DNA of 57,787 nt from Alistipes sp. (lineage in GTDB: Bacteria > Bacteroidota > Bacteroidia > Bacteroidales > Rikenellaceae): NCBI GenBank assembly GCA_017623115.1, contig JAGAPT010000014.1:1-57787 (forward strand), written 5' to 3'. Below the pieces are notes generated by a model. It ran no database searches. It was not told where the DNA came from and was given only the letters and a program-made list of their open reading frames with translations. The stretch's first letter is position 1. Each line of letters starts with the position of its first letter. Positions 48,615 through 57,551 of this stretch are shown here, one piece after another. The position numbers and the translations under genes were made by a program.

Positions 48615-48696
48615 GGTATTTTCTTGTGAACGTAGCGTCTGAATGATGATTTTTTCGTACCTTTACCACGTTTGAAAACCTTATGTGAAGCAAAAG

Positions 48697-51174
48697 ATGA
48701 ACCGATTTTGCCCCTCTTTTCAGAAGATGCTGCCGACAGTGGTGGCTGTGATGCTTTTTCTGGTCACCTCGGCTCTCTACTTCGCGCCACAATTCAGTGG
48801 CGACCGATTGACCCAGCACGATACGATGCAGTATGACGGCATGGCACGGGATATCAAGCAGATGCGAGCCGAAACGGGCGACGATCCCCAGTGGACGGGG
48901 GCGATGTTTGGCGGTATGCCGGCCTACCTGATTGACGTGAGTTACCCTTCGCAACTTGTCGTGCAGAGCCTCGGCCGGGTAAAGAACCTGCTGGATACAC
49001 CGATGGCCTTCATCTTCTTCGCGATGCTCTCGATGTGGCTGATGTTGCGCATCTGCCGTCTGGATGGGTGGTTAGCCCTTGCACCGGCCTTGGCCTATGG
49101 CTTTTCGACCTACTTCCTGCTCATCATCGAGGCGGGACATGTGACCAAGATGTGGGCGATGGTGTGGGCCCCGCTGATGATGGGGGGTGCTTGGATGACC
49201 CTGCGTGGCAATCGCTGGTATGGAGCTGCGTTGACGGGGGTTGCCGCCTCACTCGAAATAGGTGCCAACCACCCGCAAATCACTTACTACTTCCTGATGG
49301 CCATGGCCCTCTTTTGGCTCAGCGAGGGGATCGTGGCATGGCGTGGCAAGCAGATGGCCGATTTCCTGCGTCGCACGGCCTTGCTGGCTGCGGTGGGTGT
49401 CGTGGCGGTGTTGTCGAACCTCGCTCCGCTGTGGTACACGATGCAACATACGAAGGATACGATTCGTGGGGGCTCGGAGCTGGCCGTGGAGGCCGAGGCT
49501 CCGCAGGGAGGCCTTGACCTGGCCTATGCCACTGCGTGGAGTTATGGCCGAGCCGAGAGCTGGAATCTGCTGATTCCCGACTTTGCAGGTCGTGATTCGT
49601 CGATGGGCTTCTCGCCGAATGGCGAGGTGGCCGCTGTGGTCAATGAACTCGGGCTGCGGGGGATGGCCGAACAACTGCCGGCCTATTGGGGCGGGCAACC
49701 CTATACGGCAGGCCCGACCTATCTGGGTGCTGCGGCACTCTTCCTGGCTGTACTCGGTGTGCTGCTCACCTCGGGTCGTAACCGTTGGTGGTTAGTGGTC
49801 GTATCGCTCTTGATGCTCTTCCTGGCTTGGGGCCGTAACTGGATGGCCTTTACGGAGTTTTTCTTTGCGTATCTGCCCGGCTATAATAAGTTTCGCACCG
49901 TTTCGATGACCCTCTGTGTCGTGCAGTGGGTCGTACCCTTCTTGGCTGCTTTAGCCCTGCGTGAAGTGGTGCGCAGCGACCGCTCGGGGTCCGAATTGTT
50001 GCGTGCTACGCTGCGTGCTATGGCCGTCACCGGAGGGCTCTGCCTGCTCTTTATCGTAGGCGGCAGGTCGCTCTGCTCGTTTGGCGAGGGGGAGGCTACG
50101 GAGTTGATGACCGGCTATATGCACGACCTCTTTGCTGCCAATGATATGCAGGCCTACATCGACCGTGGTATGGATGTCGAGTGGGGCGAGCAGATTGGTG
50201 CGGCGATGGCTGCCGAGCGATGCTCGATGATGCAGAGCGATGCGTGGCGGTCGCTCATCATGATTCTTCTGGCGGCCGGTGCCGTGGCTCTTTATGTCGT
50301 GCGCAAGGTGGGGAAAATCACCTTGGCCGTGGCCCTTGCTGCGGTCGTATTGCTCGATATGGTGCCGGTAGATTTGCGTTTCCTGTCGCACGACGACTTC
50401 CAGCCCGCCTCGCGCCGACGCATCACGATGACGGCGGCCGATAAGGCGATTTTGCAGGATAAGGAGCCGGGCTATCGGGTGCTGAATCTTACGGTAAGCC
50501 CCTTCAACGACGCCACGACCTCCTACTTCCACCGCTCGGTGGGTGGTTACCATGGTGCGAAGTTGGCTCGTTATCAGGATTTGATCGACCGCTACCTCTC
50601 GACTCGCAACGAGGCGGTGCTCGACATGCTCAACACCCGTTACCTGATTCTTCCCGATGCGTCAGGACGCCCCACGGCCGAACGTCGTGGTACGGAGCTG
50701 GGAGCAGCGTGGTTTGTCGAGCGTGTAGCCTTTGCTCCGAATGCCGAGGCGGAGATAGACCTGCTGGATGAGGTGGATCTGCGTACCACGGCTGTGGTGG
50801 CGGGTAAGGATGCCGACCGCATCCGCACGCTGCATGCCGACATCTCGACGGCCGGCATCTCGCTTGAGGAGTATCGTCCCAACTACCTGCGCTATCGCTA
50901 TACGTCGCCCGAGGAGGCGGTAGCCCTCTTCTCGGAGATTTTCTATGACAAGGGGTGGACGGCCTATGTCGATGGCGAGGAGTGGCCCTACTTCCGTGCC
51001 GACTATGTGTTGCGGGGTATGGAGCTGCCGGCCGGAGAGCATCAGGTCGAGTGGCGTTTCCGTGCACCGGCCTGGGGTGTGGTGAATGGCATTATGCTGG
51101 TGGCCTCGCTCGTGATTCTGCTCGGAGCGGTTACGGCGGTGGTGTATGGAGTCCGCCGACGCGGCGAGGCGTAA
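48697..51174 (+). CDS. YfhO-family membrane protein
   Basis: An 825-residue protein with about twelve membrane helices and a soluble C-terminal part. ALYFAPQFSGDRLTQHDTMQYDGMARDIKQM and WTGAMFGGMPAYLI near the start, and WNLLIPDFAGRDS, are typical of the long YfhO proteins of Bacteroidota. The family is related to membrane glycosyltransferases of the GT-C type; in Firmicutes YfhO glycosylates lipoteichoic acid. Here the acceptor is unknown. The ATG at 48697 is used; an in-frame GTG at 48685 adds four residues. Confidence 0.85.
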   Translation: MNRFCPSFQKMLPTVVAVMLFLVTSALYFAPQFSGDRLTQHDTMQYDGMARDIKQMRAETGDDPQWTGAMFGGMPAYLIDVSYPSQLVVQSLGRVKNLLDTPMAFIFFAMLSMWLMLRICRLDGWLALAPALAYGFSTYFLLIIEAGHVTKMWAMVWAPLMMGGAWMTLRGNRWYGAALTGVAASLEIGANHPQITYYFLMAMALFWLSEGIVAWRGKQMADFLRRTALLAAVGVVAVLSNLAPLWYTMQHTKDTIRGGSELAVEAEAPQGGLDLAYATAWSYGRAESWNLLIPDFAGRDSSMGFSPNGEVAAVVNELGLRGMAEQLPAYWGGQPYTAGPTYLGAAALFLAVLGVLLTSGRNRWWLVVVSLLMLFLAWGRNWMAFTEFFFAYLPGYNKFRTVSMTLCVVQWVVPFLAALALREVVRSDRSGSELLRATLRAMAVTGGLCLLFIVGGRSLCSFGEGEATELMTGYMHDLFAANDMQAYIDRGMDVEWGEQIGAAMAAERCSMMQSDAWRSLIMILLAAGAVALYVVRKVGKITLAVALAAVVLLDMVPVDLRFLSHDDFQPASRRRITMTAADKAILQDKEPGYRVLNLTVSPFNDATTSYFHRSVGGYHGAKLARYQDLIDRYLSTRNEAVLDMLNTRYLILPDASGRPTAERRGTELGAAWFVERVAFAPNAEAEIDLLDEVDLRTTAVVAGKDADRIRTLHADISTAGISLEEYRPNYLRYRYTSPEEAVALFSEIFYDKGWTAYVDGEEWPYFRADYVLRGMELPAGEHQVEWRFRAPAWGVVNGIMLVASLVILLGAVTAVVYGVRRRGEA

Positions 51175-51177
51175 GCA

Positions 51178-51208
51178 CAAAAAAAGGAGGGGTCCCTCCT
51201 TTTTTTAT
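51178..51208. terminator. Bidirectional terminator YfhO/surE
   Basis: AAAAAAAGGAGG faces CCTCCTTTTTTT around a short loop. Confidence 0.85.
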
Positions 51209-51975
51209 TTTAAGAGCGTTTTCAACCCCTCCATCCGTTGGTAATCCGTCAGGTCGACCTGTACCGGCACGACCGACACATAGCCGTGGGCCAAAGCCCA
51301 TTCGTCGGTGTCTTCGGCCTCGGGCTCGCGGTTGATGAATTCGCCCGTGAGCCAGAAATAGTCCCTGCCGTGCGGATCTTCGTGGTGGTAGAACTCTTCA
51401 CGCCAGTAGCCGCGATTCTGACGACAGACCCGAATGCCGCGAATCTCCTCGGGGCGAGCCACGGGGAAGTTGACATTCAGACAGCAGGGCAACGCCACCT
51501 CCTCCTCGAGGATGCGCTCGACGATTTGGGTACCATAGCGCACCGAAGCCTCGAAGTCGGCATCGAGGTCGTGGTCGGTGAGCGAGAGGCCGATGGAGGG
51601 ACAGCCGTAGAAACTACCCTCGATGGCGGCACCCATCGTTCCCGAGTAGAGGACGTTGATGGCCGAATTCGAGCCGTGGTTGATGCCCGAGATGACCAGG
51701 TCGATTTTCTCCTCCCGCAGCAGGTAGTCGAAGGCCATCTTCACGCAGTCGACCGGAGTGCCGGAGAAGGAGTAGATCGTTACGCCCTCCGACTCGCTCC
51801 GCTTACGGAGGAAGAGGGGGTTGTACATCGTGATTGCCTGACTCATGCCACTCTGCGTGGTCTCGGGGGCTATGGCCACCACCCGCCCGAAGCGTCGCGC
51901 CACGGCAATTGCCGCCTGCAACCCTTTGGCGTTGTAGCCATCGTCGTTTGTTACCAATATCAATCGCTCTTTCAT
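51205..51975 (-). CDS. surE: 5'/3'-nucleotidase SurE
   Basis: A 256-residue phosphatase. ILVTNDDGYNAKGLQAA holds the metal-binding Asp pair, ETTQSGMSQAIT the phosphate site, and ISGINHGSNSAINVLYSGTMGAA the Asn ligand block. SurE removes phosphate from nucleoside monophosphates and survival-stage substrates. The promoter TACCTTTG lies at 52001-52008. Confidence 0.94.
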   Translation of the reverse strand: MKERLILVTNDDGYNAKGLQAAIAVARRFGRVVAIAPETTQSGMSQAITMYNPLFLRKRSESEGVTIYSFSGTPVDCVKMAFDYLLREEKIDLVISGINHGSNSAINVLYSGTMGAAIEGSFYGCPSIGLSLTDHDLDADFEASVRYGTQIVERILEEEVALPCCLNVNFPVARPEEIRGIRVCRQNRGYWREEFYHHEDPHGRDYFWLTGEFINREPEAEDTDEWALAHGYVSVVPVQVDLTDYQRMEGLKTLLK

Positions 51976-52000
51976 CGCTTCAAAATCCTTTTTTCAAGGA

Positions 52001-52008
52001 CAAAGGTA
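52001..52008 (-). promoter_or_regulatory. -7 box of surE
   Basis: TACCTTTG on the minus strand, 26 bases upstream. Confidence 0.6.
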
Positions 52009-52070
52009 CAATCTTTTTCGAAATGGATTCACTGCCGAGGTGAAAAAATAGAACGATTACTCCACAAAGA

Positions 52071-52111
52071 AACCGAAGCGTGAACGGCTGTAACCCCCGC
52101 ACGCTTCGGTT
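52071..52111 (-). terminator. Terminator of the Big_2/vWA lipoprotein gene
   Basis: AACCGAAGCGTG pairs with CACGCTTCGGTT; on the minus strand a T-rich tract follows. Confidence 0.7.
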
Positions 52112-52146
52112 TGCAAGATGTTCGTAACTTGTTTTTACGAATTAAA

Positions 52147-55100
52147 TTATAAGGTTGCTATAATTTCTCGAGCGTATAAAAGATTAGAGCTCGCCGAATA
52201 AGAAACCTCAGTGGCATTATAACAAACATAATAGAAACTGCCTGGAATATATGTACCACCAAGTCCGGGGCGCCCTGAGGTTTGATGAGAAAAAGTTTGA
52301 CTCCAATATGTTTTGTCACCCATCATTTTTCCTCCAAAGGTTGCAATGGCAGTATCTACTGATGCCCAATTTGCCGTAATCACCTCGGCTTGCGCTTTTG
52401 TAGGTAATGTGCCAAATGCTACTGCATTGTTGTGGGATAGAGTCACTGCCGAGAGGTCATCTAATGCCAAAATAAATGATTCGGACTCTGAAATAAGAGT
52501 AATCCCTATCTTTGTATACTCAGCAAAAGTAGCTTTTGAATAATCGGCTTGCGGTATAAAATAACGCACGCCATCTTTTTGAACTGCCAACGATAGATGG
52601 CTGGGAGTTTGAGGCCACGATGTAACCGAAACGTTGCACTCTGCCGTAAGTCCACCATCTTCGGTGGTTACGGTGATAGTTGCAGACCCCTCTCCAATAC
52701 CATTAACTACAATCATTTCTCCGTCTTGATGCACTGTAGCTACCGTGGTGTTGGAACTGACTACTGTAAAGTTGGTATTGGTAGCATTTGACGGCTCAAG
52801 TGTAGCTTGAAGCGTGTGCGATTGCCCCAATTTAAGCTCTAATGCGGAGGACGAAAGCGTGATTGCGGTTACATATTGCTTGACGGTTATCACGCATTGA
52901 GCAACGAGATTTGATCCATCTAATGTCGTCGCAGCAATGGTCGTTGTTCCGGCAGTAAGCGCAGAAACCAACCCCTCTTGACTCACCGTTGCTACAGATT
53001 CGTTAGAACTACTCCATTGCACGGCTGTATTGGTGGTTGTTTTGGGTAAAATAGCAGCCTGCAATGCGATTGTTTCACCGCTGTAGAGTGTTGCTCCTGT
53101 GTGATTTAGTGTGAGCTCTTCAGCGAGTTGCTTGAATGCTGTAACTATACACGATGCTGTAAAACCTCCGTCGACCGTTTTAGCAGTAATGGTGGCATTA
53201 CCTTCGCTACGAGCGAATACCCTGCCTTCATCATCGACAACAGCTACCGAGGTGTTGGAAGATGTCCATTCTACTCGTTTATCTGAGGCGTTTGAGGGTG
53301 TAATGTTCGCTGTTAAGCGAGTACTATACGGTATAGGGAGAGTAAATTTTGTCCAGGGTAGGCTGATACCTGTAACCGGATAAGGATGTTTCACATTGAC
53401 CTGACACGATGCCGTAAAACCACCATCTACTGTTTTCGCAGTAATGGTTGCCTCTCCCGGGCTCAGAGCTGTTACTACACCAGCGCTGACAACAGCCACC
53501 GAGGTGTCGCTTGATGACCATACCACGTCTTTTAGCAAGGCGGTCGAAGGCAACACCGTTGCGTTCAATGTCGCTTTCTCGCCCATGTTCAAGGTGAGGG
53601 ATGTTGTGTTGAGGCTGATTGAAGCGACCTCATTGGGGTCTACTGAATTTTCAAGTAGTTTTTGGATGAAGGACTTTGTTATTTGTTGTAACGTGGAGAA
53701 ATTCCCCTCCAATGAACTTGAACAGTCGATATTCAACAAAATTGCCGCCGTCTGTTTCTTTTTTTCAATACCCCGGGTTGGGTCAAAAACAAACTCTGTA
53801 TCCTTCTGCCATATGCCACCCTCTGTATACCAATGTGTTACATATTGGCTTGGGATTAGTTCCCCATCAAGCGAATGGAGGTCTTCAAATGTATATCGGA
53901 AGAATCCGGACTCGTTTTTTACACCGGCAACCGTCGTTCCGGAACTTGATGTCAGACCTACATAGGTGACATTGGTAAGCGTTTTATCTGCGCGGTTAAA
54001 GGTACCTTCGATATATTGCTTGGATGAGGTGGCGCTTGTCACATTGTCAAACGTAAAGCGACAACGCTCGAGATGGGACGGGCCATGAATATCCAACTTA
54101 AATGTTTGTACATAGTTGGTCTCGCCCAGCAAGTTAGCAATGTCAGAGAATACGGTATTTACCTCGGCCATCTCGCTCACCTCGAATACCTTGTCCGATG
54201 ATGTGGCTAATTTGTTCAGGTTGTTTTTGAAAGAAGTTGTATTGGTGACATCTTTACCTCGAACACCGATGGAGTAAGCAGTGATATCTTGTCTGGAGAC
54301 CTTCTCTTCCGTTAGTCGTGTATGTAACACCTCCAGGTATTCATCATTCGTTAAATAGAGGATATTCTTGTCTGTCTCACACTTATCCAACGAACCTCGA
54401 TCCAGGCCATCGGTAAAGGTAACTACGGAAACATTATAGAGGTTGCTTGGGAAAGTCCCTTTTTGTAGTACATCTAACGAATGATCGACCGCGTAATATA
54501 ATAGGGTACCATTGGTGAGCGATAAACCATTGATAAATGAATAGAATCCGGGAAGTGTCTCGTCCGAGAGATGGTGAATCGGGTAGGTATATAAAGCGGT
54601 GTTGAAACCTACAATGCCAAGGTAAAAACCACTTTGTCCATTGACGATGATATCATCACCGGGTTTTTCGTCTTCTTCACCGGGGTTTTCCCCACCCTGG
54701 AAGGAGAGACCTTCATCCAGATTGCGCACGGTGCCAAAAATTGATCGCTTAATTGTAACAGCCGTGGTGCGGGTGTATACGCCATAAGCGCCATTGGTTT
54801 TATGGAAGGTCATTGTAAAACCTCCCTCCAAGGCCTTCGGCAGAGCAACGATATAATAAAATTTGCCAACCTCAAATTCTCCTCCATTGGGTGCTGTGAG
54901 TGTGATTTCGGTTTTGCCATCGATGATTTCTGATACTGCCGGTGTGTTATTTGCATCAAATCCTACACGGACTTTTCCGGCTAATACTTCATCGTTGTTT
55001 CCTTTGAAGACAACCGATTTTATGCCACTTTGGGAGACGCAAAATTTTATACCGCCACAAACATTCTTAAAGCCCATTTTGACACCTAAAGAGCGTGCGA

Positions 55101-55560
55101 TGGTAATAAACAAATCATCCGCAAAAGTTTCTTCAACGCCCTCTTGGTTGTTGGATAACGTCGTGACAACTGAGTTGTTCTCGCATATATTCTCTGCGGA
55201 ATAGGGATAAACAGCCCAAAAATAGGCGTCTTCTGTGAGGTTCTCACCACCGCCAGTAATACCATTGATGGTGCCTGCAAACTCGGCAATCTCTGCTACC
55301 TCGGTATTTTGCGAAGTGAACTTGTCTCCTCCATTTTCGCCTCGCATAAAAAAGAGACTAATCTCATCGCCTGGATGCCAATAAACCGCCCCATCTTCTT
55401 GGCGAATTGTGCGAGATTCTGATGCGTAGCCCTCCTGGGAGGCTTCAATCACCCATTGTTGGCCTTGTGTAGTGTCATTCGCCAATTCTGTTGACTTGGA
55501 ACAAGATACGATTAACAGTAGGCCTAATAAAAGCCCACATACATACTTCATTGTTTTCAT
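52147..55560 (-). CDS. Large surface lipoprotein: fimbrillin-like, vWA-like and four Big_2 domains
   Basis: A 1137-residue protein with a lipoprotein signal (lipobox IVSC). Domains in order: a fimbrillin-like beta domain (about 30-300; VYWHPGDEISLFFMRGE, TEDAYFWAVYPYSAENI); an acidic linker (GGENPGEEDEKPGDD); a vWA-like domain (about 310-485, NGTLLYYAVDHSLDVL and VSVVTFTDGLDRGS); a beta-rich part ending in AAILLNIDCSSSLEGNF, a MIDAS-like DxSxS strand that comes after the TDG strand; four Big_2 Ig-like domains (about 650-985); and a C-terminal domain of about 150 residues. It would be a long surface stalk for adhesion. A 40-residue peptide gene and a structured leader precede it. Starts at 55560 or 55551 are both possible. 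Confidence 0.8.
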   Translation of the reverse strand: MKTMKYVCGLLLGLLLIVSCSKSTELANDTTQGQQWVIEASQEGYASESRTIRQEDGAVYWHPGDEISLFFMRGENGGDKFTSQNTEVAEIAEFAGTINGITGGGENLTEDAYFWAVYPYSAENICENNSVVTTLSNNQEGVEETFADDLFITIARSLGVKMGFKNVCGGIKFCVSQSGIKSVVFKGNNDEVLAGKVRVGFDANNTPAVSEIIDGKTEITLTAPNGGEFEVGKFYYIVALPKALEGGFTMTFHKTNGAYGVYTRTTAVTIKRSIFGTVRNLDEGLSFQGGENPGEEDEKPGDDIIVNGQSGFYLGIVGFNTALYTYPIHHLSDETLPGFYSFINGLSLTNGTLLYYAVDHSLDVLQKGTFPSNLYNVSVVTFTDGLDRGSLDKCETDKNILYLTNDEYLEVLHTRLTEEKVSRQDITAYSIGVRGKDVTNTTSFKNNLNKLATSSDKVFEVSEMAEVNTVFSDIANLLGETNYVQTFKLDIHGPSHLERCRFTFDNVTSATSSKQYIEGTFNRADKTLTNVTYVGLTSSSGTTVAGVKNESGFFRYTFEDLHSLDGELIPSQYVTHWYTEGGIWQKDTEFVFDPTRGIEKKKQTAAILLNIDCSSSLEGNFSTLQQITKSFIQKLLENSVDPNEVASISLNTTSLTLNMGEKATLNATVLPSTALLKDVVWSSSDTSVAVVSAGVVTALSPGEATITAKTVDGGFTASCQVNVKHPYPVTGISLPWTKFTLPIPYSTRLTANITPSNASDKRVEWTSSNTSVAVVDDEGRVFARSEGNATITAKTVDGGFTASCIVTAFKQLAEELTLNHTGATLYSGETIALQAAILPKTTTNTAVQWSSSNESVATVSQEGLVSALTAGTTTIAATTLDGSNLVAQCVITVKQYVTAITLSSSALELKLGQSHTLQATLEPSNATNTNFTVVSSNTTVATVHQDGEMIVVNGIGEGSATITVTTEDGGLTAECNVSVTSWPQTPSHLSLAVQKDGVRYFIPQADYSKATFAEYTKIGITLISESESFILALDDLSAVTLSHNNAVAFGTLPTKAQAEVITANWASVDTAIATFGGKMMGDKTYWSQTFSHQTSGRPGLGGTYIPGSFYYVCYNATEVSYSASSNLLYAREIIATL

Positions 55561-55577
55561 GACTGTGAATTTAAGGA

Positions 55578-55700
55578 TTACCACTCTTCGTCACCGGTGC
55601 CTTCAGAACCACCATCTCCGGGGCTTTTGGCAAATCCTTGTTCCACCATTATTTCCAATGTAAGAAATTCAGGGGTTTCATAGTAAACTTTTGTCTTCAT
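55578..55700 (-). CDS. 40-residue peptide encoded before the surface lipoprotein
   Basis: Reading on the minus strand from the ATG at 55700, the product runs MKTKVYYETPEFLTLEIMVE and continues with QGFAKSPGDGGSEGTGDEEW. It has no signal peptide. The second half is Gly/Asp/Glu-rich and ends in Trp. From memory, short peptides with a similar EQGFA core and acidic Gly-rich tail precede fimbrillin-like genes in Bacteroidales, but I cannot verify that here. It lies 17 bases before the lipoprotein start, so the two are probably co-transcribed. A role in secretion, as a signal or as an anchor is open. Confidence 0.65.
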   Translation of the reverse strand: MKTKVYYETPEFLTLEIMVEQGFAKSPGDGGSEGTGDEEW

Positions 55701-55780
55701 ACACAAAGATTAGTTGTACTATCCGCACCTCGATAGTGGTTTGCTATAAAACAGAAAGCGTGGTGCTGAAAACTTATTTA

Positions 55781-55912
55781 GTTAAGTAGGTCGTAGGAAA
55801 CCTTGACAATAAAACAAGCAACAGCCCCACGCCTATACCCCATTGCAGGGTACGACGTGAGAAGAGGTCGGCCTATTCCTTTGTCAATCTGAATTTCCTA
55901 CGTTCACTTAAC
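55781..55912 (-). ncRNA. Structured leader element of the peptide/lipoprotein operon
   Basis: Three nested helices form one long stem: 55781-55787 with 55906-55912 (7 bp), 55792-55800 with 55894-55902 (9 bp), 55803-55809 with 55881-55887 (7 bp). A smaller hairpin (55836-55840/55848-55852) is in the loop. It lies between a TAACTTTG box at 55956-55963 and the peptide start, so it would be transcribed. It could be a regulatory RNA domain or a small palindromic mobile element. Confidence 0.6.
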
Positions 55913-55955
55913 AGGAATAAACTTACACTTTCCGCGTAAAATCAGTATGTTGCCA

Positions 55956-55963
55956 CAAAGTTA
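55956..55963 (-). promoter_or_regulatory. -7 box of the peptide/lipoprotein operon
   Basis: TAACTTTG on the minus strand. The implied leader is about 250 bases. Confidence 0.5.
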
Positions 55964-56008
55964 GCAAACTATTTTCGGAAAGTGGTACTCTTGGCCGCTC
56001 TTTTTTCT

Positions 56009-56089
56009 TAACTTTGATTTCGTTTTAGCTACTCTCGCTCGGCAAAATGTAGGTAAACTTGCTTTTGCCCTCACTTATTGCTATCTTTG
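56009..56089 (+). repeat. 82-bp promoter module, copy D
   Basis: It starts TAACTTTGATTTCG, contains GGCAAAATGTAGGT/ACTTGCTTTTGCC and ends with TATCTTTG at 56082-56089, only five bases before the recombinase ATG. The hairpin here has mismatches. Confidence 0.85.
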
Positions 56090-56094
56090 TATGG

Positions 56095-57009
56095 ATGTTG
56101 ACCGACTTTCTTCACTATCTGGCGGCCGAGCGTCGCTACTCGCCTCTCACGGTGCGCAACTACAAGCGCGACGTCGAGCGGTTTGTGGCGTGGTGGTGCG
56201 CTCCCAAGGAGGGGCCGCGCCCGTTCCGTCCGACGGAGGTGATGCCTGACGACATCAGCCAGTGGGTGCTCTGCCGTAGTGAGGAGGGAGGACTCAAAGC
56301 CTCCTCAATGAATCGGGAACTCTCGTCGCTGAGGGCCTATTTTCGCTTCCTGCGACGGCAGGGAGTGGTCGAGCAGGACCTCTTTACGCATGTGCCGGCG
56401 ATGCGTACCCCGAAGCGGCTGCCATCGTTTGTGCCCGAGAGTCGGATGAAGGGGGTGCTGGCCGAATGCATGGAGCCGACCGAGGCCTTCGATCGGGAGC
56501 GTGATCAGCTCATCATCCTGATGCTCTACGCATGTGGTCTGCGTCTGGCCGAGCTCATCGGCATCAATCGGGAGGATTTCTCAGCCGATTTCACTACACT
56601 GCGGGTGCGAGGGAAGGGTAACAAAGAGCGGTTAGTGCCGCTGCTGGCCTATGTGCGGGAGCGGATTATGGCTCATCTCGACACAATTTCTCGGCAACAT
56701 ATTTGCAAATCTGAAGAAAAAGCACTATTTTTAACGTGCAAAGGAGTTCGCATCTCCCGTTCGGCGGTCTATCGGTTGGTTAATCGGGTGCTGGCCGAGG
56801 GGGGAGTGCAGGGGAAGAAAAGTCCCCACGTGTTGCGCCACACCTTTGCCACCCACCTGATGAATGGGGGTGCCGACATGCGGGAGATCCAGGAGCTGAT
56901 GGGGCACGCCTCGTTGCAATCGACGCAGGTCTACACCCACAACTCGATAGCCCGTCTGCGCGAGGTCTACGCCTCGGCCCATCCACGGAGCAAGCGGCCA
57001 AAGGAGTAG
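56095..57009 (+). CDS. Tyrosine recombinase of the XerC/XerD type
   Basis: A 304-residue recombinase. The N-terminal SAM-like DNA-binding domain (DFLHYLAAERRYSPLTVRNYKRDVERF) is followed by the catalytic domain with LMLYACGLRLAELIGI (Arg), RVRGKGNKERLVPLL (Lys region), HVLRHTFATHLMNGGADMREIQ (His-x-x-Arg), ELMGHASLQSTQVYTH (His/Trp position and Tyr nucleophile). It resolves chromosome dimers at dif, and lies next to hpf as is usual in Bacteroidales. The start at 56095 is five bases after the promoter box, so the mRNA may be leaderless. XerC or XerD cannot be separated by eye. Confidence 0.9.
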   Translation: MLTDFLHYLAAERRYSPLTVRNYKRDVERFVAWWCAPKEGPRPFRPTEVMPDDISQWVLCRSEEGGLKASSMNRELSSLRAYFRFLRRQGVVEQDLFTHVPAMRTPKRLPSFVPESRMKGVLAECMEPTEAFDRERDQLIILMLYACGLRLAELIGINREDFSADFTTLRVRGKGNKERLVPLLAYVRERIMAHLDTISRQHICKSEEKALFLTCKGVRISRSAVYRLVNRVLAEGGVQGKKSPHVLRHTFATHLMNGGADMREIQELMGHASLQSTQVYTHNSIARLREVYASAHPRSKRPKE

Positions 57010-57114
57010 CGAGGGGGCAAGCGGGAGAGAGGCGTAGCAGTAGAAGATAAAACACGAGATAAGCGCAGGTGAAGAGCGCCTGCCACCAGTATGAATCATT
57101 TAATAGATAAGGCT

Positions 57115-57396
57115 ATGAACGTACAGATTCAATCCGTGAAATTCGATGCCGGCAAGCAGCTCATCGAGTTTATCAATGCCAAGATGGCGAAATTAGAGCG
57201 TTTTGCAGAGCCTACGAGTGCCGAGGTGGTGCTCAAGCTCGACAAAGATCCCGAGAAGGGCAATAAGATTGCAGTGATTACACTTCGCGTAGCCGGTGGC
57301 GACATGCGTGCCGAGTGTCGCGCCCGCACCTTCGAAGAGGCCGTTGATGAGGCGATCGACAACATCAAACGCCAAATCGAGAAACGCAAAGAGTAA
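57115..57396 (+). CDS. hpf: Ribosome hibernation factor (HPF/RaiA family, short form)
   Basis: A 93-residue protein. MNVQIQSVKFDAGKQLIEFINAKMAKLERF and the EVVLKLDKDPEKGNKIAVITLRVAGGDMRAECRARTFEEAVDEAIDNIKRQIEKRKE pattern (beta-alpha-beta-beta-beta-alpha) are the short HPF/YfiA type, which inactivates ribosomes in stationary phase. The start at 57115 matches the family; the ATG at 57091 would add eight residues. It lies 105 bases after the recombinase. Confidence 0.92.
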   Translation: MNVQIQSVKFDAGKQLIEFINAKMAKLERFAEPTSAEVVLKLDKDPEKGNKIAVITLRVAGGDMRAECRARTFEEAVDEAIDNIKRQIEKRKE

Positions 57397-57419
57397 CCCG
57401 ATAGTAATACCTGAATTTG

Positions 57420-57455
57420 CCCGCGCTCCGGAACAGGAGCGCGGGCTTCTTGTTT
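57420..57455 (+). terminator. Terminator of hpf
   Basis: GCCCGCGCTCC pairs with GGAGCGCGGGC, followed by TTCTTGTTT. Confidence 0.85.
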
Positions 57456-57551
57456 AGAGGGTGGCGACATGCCGGATGAAAAAATAGACTTAATGGTGAA
57501 AAAATATAAAAAAATTATTCTTCTGATAATCAGTGATTTACGTCTTTTTTC

